Assembly: GCA_008692225.1 (NCBI GenBank)
Contig: VICG01000015.1
Span: 1,505,001-1,569,000 of the forward strand
Length of the DNA stretch: 64,000 bases
Origin: Monilinia fructicola
Lineage: Eukaryota > Ascomycota > Leotiomycetes > Helotiales > Sclerotiniaceae
Reading direction: 5' to 3'
How positions within the stretch are numbered: position 1 is the stretch's first letter; the number at the start of each line of letters is the position of its first letter. Made by a program: the position numbers and the translations under genes. A model generated the notes under the pieces. The model was given only the letters and a program-made list of their open reading frames with translations. It was not told the DNA's origin and made no database searches. This document shows positions 12,751-23,476 of the stretch, in pieces.

Positions 12751-13116
12751 ACAAGTAATGAAAATGAAGTTGGATGGAATCAAAGATAGAGAGATAGATA
12801 GGTAGGTAGGGAGGAAGGGAGGGAGAGGGAGGGAGATGGAGGGAGGGAAGGATAGTAATCGTAATAATGATAATAAGATAATAAAGATAACATCTAAAAA
12901 AAAAACATAAATAAACATACTTCTCTAATACTTTCATCCTGTTGATAATTCATCATCAATAGCTTCAATAAGTTCAATAAGTTCAATAACTTTGATGACT
13001 TTAATCAATCCAATAATCAATCACTTCATTCACATCAAATCCCAAATTGACAGAAACTCTTTCACCAAGTGAAAAAGAAAAGTCATTGATTTTGGATTTT
13101 AGATTTAAGCGTGATG

Positions 13117-13271
13117 GGTGAATTGAGTGAAGTGAGTAAAATGAGTGAAATAAGTGAAGTGAGTGAAATAAGTAAAATAAGTGAAGTAAGTGAAGTAAGT
13201 GAAGTAAGTGAAGTGATTAAAGTAACCAAAGTAGCCAAAGTAGCCAAAGTAGCCAAAGTAACCAAAGTCAC
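13117..13271. repeat. Degenerate 9-bp tandem repeat
   Basis: Imperfect nonamers shift from GTGAAGTAA-like units in the left part to GTAGCCAAA-like units in the right part. Because the unit is a multiple of three and has few stops, both strands are open. This explains the apparent coding frames here. Confidence 0.75.
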
Positions 13272-13689
13272 TCAAGTGAGGAATGACAATTCGAGAGTGA
13301 ATACTCCTCTAACAATAATGAGCTGGAGCACTCTGAGAACCAAGGGAAACAAAGTCAAAAGCATTCATTCTCGAGATTTCACATGATATATATACTAAAT
13401 TCTGCTATACGGAGGACCTGCCTACGTACTTTTGGGTGTTATTATATAAGAAAAGAAGTTTTTTAATAATTAATACTCGTACATGTACTTACTTACTGTG
13501 CAAGTATGTACCAGTCAGTCTACTCCGTGCTTGGAACTCTCCAAAACAGCCCTGGAGCCATGGAAAGACATCGTCGCCACATCAACGCCACATCAACGCC
13601 ACATCATGTGACACATCATCATACCGTTTGTACTCTCCTGTGCGTACCCGTGGATGTTCTAGTTCTACGGTCGATACTACTGCTCCGTA

Positions 13690-14390
13690 GGTACTAGCGA
13701 CATTTAGCCAGTTTTCATTTTCATTTTAATAGTTTATATAATAAGCATAGTTTATGAATATGGTATTTTTGTTAAAAGATATTTAGCTAATTTAATACGT
13801 TTTAAATTAATGTATATATAAATAAAATAGTATATTTATATAAGTAGTATAATATATTTATATAAATAGTATAATATATTTATATAAATAGTATAATATA
13901 TACTTAGCGTTGTTTTAAGTTAATGCCGGGCTAAAAATTAATTAAAAACGGAATTTATTTAAATAAATCAACGAATTCATTAAAAATTATAAATAGTGCT
14001 TTATAGTATTATCAAGTTAAAAAATAAACGTTTAGTATATTTAAATTCTTAAAGATAGAAGTTTTATAATATATAAAAAAGAATTTAAAAGATATATTAT
14101 TTTATAGATTTTTACCACGGCATAGACCCAAAACAACATTAAGTAATAATTTTAAGATATTAAAGTATTTATTTACTTATTGGTTATATAATTAATTTTT
14201 TTTATTATAATAGATTAATTTAATAAAAATAAAGCTTTATTTTATATTTATTAAAATAAATAAATATGAAATGAATTTAAGGATTTTATAATTACTCTTT
14301 TAGGATTTATTTTAATAATAAATTAATCACTACTATAAATTCTCTTATTCGAAACTTTTAATAGTTACTTAAATGTCTCTACTATCCTAG
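13690..14390. repeat. AT-rich block, probably a decayed (RIP-affected) repeat
   Basis: The composition drops sharply to mostly A/T between two sharp edges. A ~25-bp unit containing TATATTTATATAAATAGTA is repeated about three times at 13,829-13,900. The segments 13,907-13,940 and 14,108-14,141 are inverted relative to each other, with many of their mismatches being transitions. Loss of GC with transition-type differences is the known effect of repeat-induced point mutation. No transposase reading frame survives. Confidence 0.6.
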
Positions 14391-14695
14391 CTACGTACCG
14401 GACGGTATCATATCGGGAGCCCAGCTAAGCTCAACCAAGCAAAGAGATATTCCGGTTTCCCCTGCAACCATCTCCTCTCTGATTATTTTCACTCTTCCTT
14501 ATCGACTTTTCATCAAAGCTTTCTCTTCCTCTACTCAAGCGCATAAGGAATCATAATATACTGCTGTGCATCAAGGAAAAAAAGTACCGTCATAATAAAG
14601 CAGTACTCTGTCTGTACCTATTACTCAGACGCATTCATTTACCCATCGCCCCCTCATCAACCTTAACATCAACATCAACATTAACCTCACCCTGA

Positions 14696-14810
14696 ACCTC
14701 ATCCTCATCCTCATCCTCATCCTCATCCTCATCCTCATCCTCAACCTCAACCTCAACCTCAACCTCAACCTCAACCTCAACCTCATCCTCATCCTCATCC
14801 TCATCCTCAA
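14696..14810. repeat. CCTCAT / CCTCAA hexamer array
   Basis: About nineteen hexamers are arranged in homogeneous blocks: CCTCAT units, then CCTCAA units, then CCTCAT units again. The array lies about 325 bases upstream of the SRC1 start codon. Confidence 0.9.
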
Positions 14811-15134
14811 CTTGGAATCGAATTGCCTCTAAAACCGCGCGAATAACAAGATATTTCTGGATACAAATAAAGCGTCGTATGTGTTGGTTACACTTTACGT
14901 CATTTCCACTGTGTGCCAAGCATATATACATTATTTTAAACCGACCATCATAAAGCACCTTCTTTAAGGGATTCCTCTTTTAAAGAAGTGTTTGAGAACT
15001 TAAGCCAGCCGTCTCATTTATATCTCTCCTCAATTTGATTTTGTTCATCTTACCTACTTGGTTGCAGTATTACCTCCCATCCTCACAATCTGTCAGTATA
15101 CAAACAGAAAACAAACAAACAAATAAACAACATC

Positions 15135-17497
15135 ATGTCAGGTGAACTCGATTACCTCCAACCAGGCTTCGATCCCTCTTCCCTCACAGTACCACGCATT
15201 CGCTCTTTACTAGTCACCCATGCCATCGAATATCCTTCCAATGCAAAGAAAGCCCAACTCATCGAAATCTTCAATCGGGATTTAGTACCACAGGCACGAA
15301 AGATACTATACGAGAGAGCGCGTGCGAAGAGGACAAGTCGCGGAATTACCGATGCAGAATCATCACAAGAGGGTAGCACCCCAGAAAGCGATGTGATTTT
15401 GCCACCACCGAGAACGCGACCTGTGAGGCAAAGTCCTGCAAAGGTGGTCAGAGCATCGGCGGATATCAGTGATGACGAACCAGCGACGTATAGGAACACC
15501 AGGAGGTCGACGAGATCTATTAGCCCAGTAAAGCAGATGCCTAGAGCTAGCAGCCCTGTGAAAAGGGCACCGAGACCAAGTACAAAATACTCTAGGCAGG
15601 AGGAAGAGTCTCACTCAGATGAAGAGGATGCGCCGCAAACCATCAGCCCAGTAAAGCGAATGCCTATAAATCGGAGCCCAATGAAAGGGGTACCCGGGTC
15701 AAGCACCAAACATCCTAGGCAAGAAGAAGAGTCTCGCTCTGATGAAGAGGATGTGCCGCAGACCGTAAGGAAATCAAGAAAAAGCACAACAGCTCAAACC
15801 CCAATGGTTGGGGCGAGAGATAATCTAGACGGAGTTGTGAAGGCGAGGAACCTGCGGAGAGAGACCAATTTCACCTTTGACAATCCCTTCCAGAGGGGCT
15901 CGCCGCCTTCCGACAATAGAAGACCTTTATCGAGCCATGATAATAAGAGAAAGAGCGTGGGTGGCACTGCTGCGAAGGAGATGGAGAAGAGAAGAACTTC
16001 GGTTTCGAGAAGACGCACGGCGACCCCACAAGCTAATGATGGAATCCGTCCGCCAAGTTCTTCCACATTCGAAATTCCTGTTAGTAGCCTTGATGGCTTA
16101 AAGGACTATGATGACAATGGAGTGGAGATTAGTGAGGATTTCACGCCAGAAGCACAATTCGAGCTCGAGCGTGAGCAACGGAGAGGACTAGCTACGATTC
16201 AACCTCGACGAAAACAATCCAAAGGCATCAGCATGAGTGGACCTATTTGGATGATTCTTCTCACAACCCTTCTTGGCTATGGTGCTTGGTATAGGCAAGA
16301 AAAGATTGCGGTAGGCTTCTGCGGTGTCGGACGAGAAGCGCACTCGATAATACCCATCAGATCCAACCTTCCGGATTGGGTGCAATTGATTGCGGAACCG
16401 CAATGCGATTGGTGCCCACAGCATGCTTATTGCAATACAGATTACGAAGTTCAGTGCGACCCGGATTTCATTTTGAAGCATCATCCTCTCTCGATAGGTG
16501 GATTCATACCCCTTCCGCCGACCTGTGAACCTGATGGAGAGAAAGTGAGGAGAGTCAAGGCGGTCGCAGATCGAGCCGTTGAGGAATTAAGGGAGAGAAG
16601 AGCAAAGTGGGAATGTGGTGACTTGGTGGATGAAGCCGGAGTCCCCGAACCTACTGTCGAGATAGATACCGAAGAGTTGAAGAAAACAGTTGGTCAGAAG
16701 AGGAGAAAGGGGATGGGAGAGGCTGAATTTGAGGAGTTATGGCTTGGGGCGATTGGAGAGATCAAAGGGAGGGATGAAGTAGTTGTTGGTGCTGATGGGT
16801 AAGTTTCAATGACTTTTTCTCGATTCTTGATATCCTCCGAACATGTATCTCCATCTTTTACACAATATCTTCTGACATTCGGTTCACTAATCAGGTTGAA
16901 CACTCCCGTTGTAGATCAAACACCCTCACAAGCACCTCACTCGCTCGCCTCCCCCTCACCTGTGCCATCAAACGATCCTTTAGACACACAATGGCAAGAT
17001 ATTATCTCGAAATTGGATCTTTAGTTCTCGCATTTATTCTCTTCTTCTACGTTCGTTCATCACTCCGCTCTCATGCTGCTACCAAAGCTGCAATCCCTGC
17101 TCTGGTTTCACTGACTCTTTCGCGTCTTGCCACCCAAGCGTCACTCTTCGCCCAAGACCCAGATGCCGTCAAGGAGGGTTGGATCAGTATAGGACAACTA
17201 AGAGATGATGTATTGCGTGATGAACATAGTTTGAAAAAGCGGGAGCAAATCTGGACCAAAGTGAAAAAGGTGGTAGAGATGAATTCAAATATCAGATCAA
17301 TGCAACGAGAGAGTCAAAATGGAGAAATCTCGCGTGTTTGGGAATGGATTGGTGCGTTGGAGGATATCGAGAGTAGTGTCAGGAGGAGAAAGAGTGGAAG
17401 AGTTGGTTGGGGGACCCCATTGAGGGAGAGAGATGATGGAGAAGGAGATATAATAACACCTCGGTGGGAAGAACCCGGGTCGAGACCTATTTATTGA
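15135..17497 (+). CDS. SRC1: Src1/Heh-type inner nuclear membrane protein (HeH + MSC domains)
   Basis: Exon 1 is 15135-16798. Exon 2 most likely starts at 16915 and runs to the TGA at 17497, giving 748 residues. Residues about 8-60 form a HeH/LEM-like helical DNA-binding motif (LTVPRIRSLL, then YPSNAKKAQLIE). A long basic, Ser/Pro-rich nucleoplasmic region follows, with repeated SPVKRMP-like segments. TM1 is near residues 369-387. A cysteine-containing lumenal MSC (Man1-Src1 C-terminal) region comes next, then TM2 near 586-602 and a helical C-terminus. The family tethers chromatin and rDNA to the inner nuclear membrane and works with nuclear pore quality control. The intron has two candidate acceptors, CAG at 16894 and TAG at 16914. 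Only the downstream one continues into conserved sequence (STSLARLPLTC) and TM2. The upstream one gives a 597-residue, one-TM product ending at 17024, and intron retention stops after 555 residues. Confidence 0.88.
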
Positions 17498-17580
17498 AGA
17501 GTTCATCTTGTTCACCCTTACACCTGACCTTCTTCCCTCGCACATCACTCAATTCAAATTATTACTTTCCTCATGCAAAT

Positions 17581-17590
17581 ACACACACAC

Positions 17591-17663
<73 letters not shown>

Positions 17664-17670
17664 TACATAC
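17581..17670. repeat. (ACACAT)n microsatellite
   Basis: About fourteen copies of ACACAT begin 84 bases after the SRC1 stop codon. The repeat is open in several frames on both strands, which creates false His/Ile-, Thr/Tyr- and Val/Cys-repeat frames. Confidence 0.95.
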
Positions 17671-18983
17671 CCACCAACCCCATCTCCACTTCCCTGGGCG
17701 TAACATGCTGAACACTCACACCCTGACCCTATACCAAAAATATCAAATCGAGTCTTCCTCACCTCCCTGGCAAGTGCTAACAAGTACGTACTAAACAACC
17801 TTGATACATCCTCGGCTCGGCTCACTTCCAAATCACAAAATCAACAACAATACGTCTTCTCCGCCCCCCCCTCATATCCAGGTCGTAGATGTGAATGATG
17901 ATTTGGGATGATCAAGGGGTTTGGCATTGGTTTGGTATTGGTTTGGTAGCTTGGGTTTGATGGGTGGATGTGATGTGAGGTTTCTGGGTAGGAGAGAGGG
18001 GAGAGGTGGATTCTTTGGATGAGTTTGTGATGGCGATTATGGCGATGATGGCGATTGTGTTCGAGTTTGGTGTGATGATTGGGTGGATGGATGGGTGGAT
18101 GATGTAATTATATTCTAATTGAATGCTTTTTGGGGGAGGGGGGGGGGGAGTTGGAGGTTTTGGAGGTTTATTGTGTAGGTGGTATATATGGGTGGGGTGG
18201 GCCAAGATGGAGATGGAGATGGAGAGAATGGTGTTTGTTGTATATTGAGAACTTGAAGGTGGGTGATGAATGAATGGGTGGATGGATGGATAGGTGGTGG
18301 TGCTTGTGATATTATTCTCGGCGTTGGCGTTGGCGTTGGCGTTGGCGTTGGTATTGGTATTTTGTCTTCCTGCCTAGGAGATGAATGAACATCGAGCTTC
18401 CCCTGGATGTAAACCCACCGCTGGAGGGCACTTCTGCTTCTCCCTGAGGGCACGCAATGTGCTCGCATGCACGGCTGGCTCGAATACCCATGATCGCTTA
18501 TCAATTCCCAACTCTCGCGCTCCCCGTCATGTCGTAACGTGACCCGAGCTTTCCACTTCGGCTCCGACTTTGGTTCTTGGATTACTCGGATTACTCGGGT
18601 AGGTGGGTAGTTGGAGCTGAGCAATATCCGCACGTCAGATACGACACCACCCTCCAATCCGGCGCCCGATAAAAAGGCAGGGAACGACCACTCGCGGGGT
18701 CGCGTGGTCGAGGCATGGATGTGTGTAGGCTAGCTGGAGCAAGCTGGAACGCTGAACATCAAGATCAATGCGCAGAGAAAGAGAAAGAGAAAGAGAAAAA
18801 TCACCAAGGGACCGAGATGGAAAATAGAAACGAAGGATGACCCTCGCTTATTCCGCAATCTGCAATTGCCAAGACGCAAGAGGAAAAAAGAGCGCGAGCG
18901 CGAGGCGCACATATGGTGAGCACGCCCCCTCGGATCGGCGCCATGAACCCGAGAGGAGACCGGGAGACCGAGCTTGCGGGAGA

Positions 18984-19013
18984 GGAGAGCAGAGCAGAGC
19001 AGAGCAGAGCAGA
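18984..19013. repeat. (AGAGC)n pentanucleotide tract
   Basis: About six copies of AGAGC in a GC-rich stretch. No gene is associated. Confidence 0.85.
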
Positions 19014-22000
19014 ACACACACATCCCATCCGCCGCCGTCGGACTCCCACGCAGCTCGCTGGGATCCGAGCTGCTTTGTTCTCTTGCCCCAACTCCCCGCT
19101 GCGTGTCTAAGGTCCCCGGCTTCCTCTTTCGCTTCTGTGGGACTTGGTTTGAGCATGCGAGTCCCGTGCTGTTGATGGTGGTATTTAGGTACGCTGGTGC
19201 AAGTATGCGCGTTTTCTTGCCTCTATGTACGGCGTTCTAGGGGGTACTGTGCTGATTGCCGGTTTTGGGTGAGTGGGGAGGGGGGAGCGGATGGAATTTT
19301 TGGGGATGTTGAGAGGAGAGGGGGGGCGGGATGGTGATGGTGATGGTAGAGATTTGAAGGGATGGCTGGGCGATTATGGCAAGTTTTGGCATGTGTGGTT
19401 GTGTCTCTGTTTGTTTGTTTGTGTGTTTGCTGGCATCAGGGGATCTTAAATTGAAGTGCAGCCGGGGAAGTATTGGGAGTTTGGGAAAGAAGACGATGGC
19501 GAGGATGTGTAGAGGGCTGCAATTTGAGATGAAGAGATTCGAGGCTCAAGGTTGTGAATGCATGCTTATTTCCCAGACGAGCATTTGGGGGGCTTTGATG
19601 GGGGATTGTGGATTGTGGCTCTTGACAGGTGTATTTGCACGTGGGGGTTTTTGGGTGTTGTTTTGGTGTCGTGGGAGTGGGTGGGTTGCTCTGGTATTCG
19701 GAAGATACGTAGCTGCAAGAAAGAGAAAGCTGTAATTAAGAACTACCTACCTAACTAACCAGATATAATCTTACGTTCTTCTCATTTTCCCATCATTCGT
19801 TTGCTGGCCGCGCTTCCTCTCTACCCCCTTCTGCCCACTTTCCACTTTCCACTGTCCACTGTACCCACTTCCGCAAACCTCTCTCCAGAATTGAAAATGA
19901 GAAATATCTATGAGCGTGACTTCTTATGGTGTGGGGGAAAATGAGGGAGCCGGCTCTATAGGGTAGCAAATATTCCACACGTCGCCCGGTCTTGAGATCA
20001 GGCGATTAAAGCGAGAAGGAAGGCATAGAATTACTTTGGAACGACTGCTGTTGTTAGCTACGCTGACGAACCTGACGATATGTTATGTGTGAGATGTTAT
20101 GGGTGTCTGGGTATATATAGGCGAGTATAAGAAGGTAGATGAATGTAGGAAAGATATGATTTGATCAGCAACGGTGAGGGTATGGAAGTGGAGAGTGGGA
20201 GTTGAGTACTGTTGGGGGTACTTTGTGTTTGAGGGCTGAGATGATTTGATATTGTTTGTGTTATCAACGCCGTTGTGATCACGACACAAAGAAATTTATT
20301 GCATCGCTCTTGGGTGTGCGTGGATGGATCTTGGATCATCCTGGAAGGCTCTGTAGGACCGTATATCTCATTGACATGATGCCATCAAAACCACCAAGGT
20401 TGGGGAACGTGTTTCAGCATTCCTGATGGACGTGAACTTTATGCAAGGAATATTGATGGTCGAGTCGAATGTTGGCCGTTGCTAAGACTTGCTCAGCCTC
20501 ATCAATAGTGCGGATGATCGTTGCCATCGAAGGAAAAACGCGCGATACTAATACGACCGTTTGGAACATGGCAACTTCCATGTGAGTTACTAGGCAGTGC
20601 CTGAAAAAGAGATGCCATGATCTGAAGATGGGTTTGAATCTTGGTCGAACACCAGGCTGCAGTTCTTTCACCATTTGCCTCGGATTTTTGAAGATAAGAG
20701 AAAGGCAAAAAATTGGCATTTCCGTACTCGCGAAAAGCACGTGGTCCACGTGTGCTCGGGTGTGCTTCACGATATACGACTAGGCCAACCGAGGTCGAAG
20801 TCCGAGAGATCACCATGATCGCTGGGCCGGTAGATGGCAGCTCGAGTAATGGCATTGCATGCCTTGATAATATCACAAGTTGCGGAGCAGGAGTGATCAG
20901 CTCCAAATCGTAACTCCTATGTGTATGCAAAAATTAGGAAGTTAGGAGACATTAAGATTTCTCATCTGCCTCGAGAGTTTGGGTCCGGGTCAAAATGAGA
21001 TTCAGGAGCGACCGGTGGTGATATACACACAGAACAATGCCGCGCATGTGAGTTACAAAACAGACTAACGCTCTCAAAATCCATGGGGTCACTTGAATTC
21101 CGGCAGATGGGTGTCAGGTGTACAGGTTGTAATGATGACTCGTTTCTCGGTAAATGTAGACAAAATATTCAAATTGTGGGGTTCAGAAGTTGTCTACTTC
21201 CCAACATGGTCGATGTGATGGGCTATCGTCGAGGATCTGGCCTGCATTTGGAGGTCACCCGAATGTAAATGGAAAGCTTCATCCATATCAAGTAATTGGG
21301 GAGTTGCGAGGTTGATATATGATCAATGCGGTAGTGAAAATCTGCACCTAGTTGCCTAGACATAATCCGGCTACTTGGTCAACAAATTTGCTGCCATGTG
21401 GTTGATAGTAGTATCTTCCGGCATCAATCCGAAGATCATTGATGATCCCACAGGGTAGTGAAGATCTTGAATTTATCCCCGAAAATTTCTGTGATACGTT
21501 TGGGGATAATGACATGCGAGTCATTGACCGCCGATGTAAGAGTAGAGCAACAAAGACATCGAGACTAATGCTGGGAGAGAGTAGGTAGGGGACTTGTCAA
21601 CTTGGACTCGATGGGTTTCTTGTAGAGCGTGGGAAAATATTCAGGAGAAGCCTTCGGCATTTAACCACGGTTTAGTTTGATGTTAACGTTGTGGAAATTT
21701 GCAGCGAGCAATTTTCTGTGAACAGGAAATTAGAAAGTGTACCTGCATATGAATATAATTAACTATTTGTGAGATTAATAAAGGTAGTATAATACTTTGT
21801 AAACCAAAAAGCAGTTACTGAGTATATAAAAAGTAAATAATGAGGCAAAAAAGTAATTCGTTACTACTCCGTACTCCGTCTATCCCCCGCTTAACTTGAC
21901 AAGGCCTCCCCTGAATTACTAGATCTCCTTGCTTGCACATGGTCCACTTGGTACTTTTAATCTACGAAGATCTTTCTCCCGATTTGCTTTGATTTCGCTC

Positions 22001-23476
22001 AAATTCAATATCCCCGCGCTAATATTCCGGTTCCTGACAGCGACAGCCAATTAATCAAAATTCTGGGTGTCTCGTTCCGACTTTTTACGATGATATGCAT
22101 CAGAGAGGTTCGACTAAAACTTACAGAGTAGTCCGTACGGAGTAGAACTACGGCCAACTTACGGCCGACTTACGACTCAGCGGTGTAAACAAACAAACAA
22201 TCAACTAATCTTATCTGATTGTAGAAATATTAACTTTTTAGAAGTCAGACTTGGTTTAACTCGAACCTTATCTTGATCGACGACCGGATTCGACGCCTTG
22301 CAACGCCTTACAACGTTAATGTTAACGTTGAGCGTCGCAACACTAGAACTACAAAAAAAGTTGGTAGATGAAGTGCCGAGTAAAGTGTCTAAAAACGCAA
22401 GGTTACATCAGACATTGACGAGTAATATGTAACTGCATGCAGCCACGCAATCACATCTTTTTTTTGTCATAAACTCCTCTCAAAGCATTTTGCTCACTTT
22501 AACTCACCTAATTCCCTTGTTGTTTAGCATTGACCCTAGCCGACTCGAAACCTAGAGAGTACTACTTCGACGGATGAGCCGTGACACTATCTTTTTTGTC
22601 AGGCTTCATCCTGAGGATTTGCAGCTTATAGTTCACGTCAACTAGACGTATCTTTCGTCAAGACAGTTCCCCGCTAACCATTTTTCGACATAACTCCACG
22701 AGTTGTGATCGTATATAAACTTTCGGTACCTTTCGACACCACTTATTCCCATACTTTACTGGCTTGGGTTGGATGCGAAGTCATCTACAAATGCGGGCTA
22801 GACCATAGCGACCCTGGAAGCCCTAGCATCTTGCCTTGTGCGGTATTATTCCTCTGGGGAAATTGCATGATGCTTGCCTGTCTATCATATCAATTCTGTT
22901 ATTGGTTTTTGACGGATCCTGGGCGGAAGAAAATTGCTTGAGCACACCAACAAGTTTTCTCCACTGCCGGAATTTTTGGTGGACCATAAGTGTTCATCTT
23001 TTGGGTCGATAATTATTTCATCAGAATTCAAAACTATCGAAATCTGCATGTCATGACACATTCGGCCGAAGAGTTGAGCAGCGTCACTCACTTCGAAGCC
23101 GTTATGTGGTCATCACAATTTCGTTACAAAGAGGGAAGAAATTGCCTTATGCGTCCTGTGTTCGTGCCATATGAAGCTAGTGAAACCGTGCCCTGCAACA
23201 AGATACATCCCGAATCTCAAACTTGGCGGATGAACTAGAAGTCTCTCATATCCCAACCATTGTCCACCATCCCATGCAGTTAGTGATTACTCGGTGGCTT
23301 TGTTTCACAGCAACCTACACCTTTTAACGATGATTGTCCCGAGGGTTAATCTCTTGGCTTTCTCTTCCTACCTTGATGTACATCCTAGATGGAGAAGATG
23401 CAAGATTGACATATACAGCAAAGGGACCTACTATATGTAAATCTCATCCTGTGCCGTGAGCTTCCTCGAAGACATC

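Larger units (their letters stand above)
10630..15134. other. Repeat-rich 4.5-kb spacer
   Basis: No supported gene. The stretch holds a 10-bp minisatellite, hexamer and nonamer repeats, an AT-rich block (about 13,690-14,390) and a hexamer array just upstream of SRC1, each listed separately. Open frames over the repeats encode only low-complexity sequence and are rejected. Confidence 0.6.
17498..23476. other. 6-kb gene-poor spacer
   Basis: No supported gene. The first 250 bases are the SRC1 3' region with a hexamer microsatellite. GCGTTG hexamers lie near 18,322-18,350 and an AGAGC pentamer tract at 18,984-19,013. The minus-strand open frames at 20,414-20,930 and the plus-strand frames at 22,705-23,238 have no recognisable domain. 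Two TACTCCGTA/TACGGAGTA nonamers lie at 21,865 and 22,136. Confidence 0.55.

Noticed and set aside
13083..13386. Open frames on both strands with Ser-Glu-Val or Thr-Leu repeats
   Set aside because: They are produced by the degenerate 9-bp repeat.
14625..14958. Minus-strand frame rich in Glu/Asp/Val (and the overlapping Arg/Met frame)
   Set aside because: Translation of the CCTCAT/CCTCAA hexamer array; no start context or conserved part.
16799..16806. Overlapping second 5' splice site at 16803 (exact copy of the yeast SRC1 mechanism)
   Set aside because: Using GT at 16803 would include the TAA at 16800-16802 in exon 1 and stop translation, so it cannot give the long form.
17464..17831. His/Ile, Thr/Tyr and Val/Cys repeat frames
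   Set aside because: All come from the ACACAT microsatellite.
20414..20930. Two overlapping minus-strand frames of 118 and 142 residues
   Set aside because: No recognisable family, no splice-consistent extension and ordinary spacer composition. A relic gene cannot be excluded.
22705..23238. Plus-strand frames with some hydrophobic segments
   Set aside because: Short, unconnected, and no conserved motif; the receptor's signal peptide and start at 23,477 are clear and independent of them.
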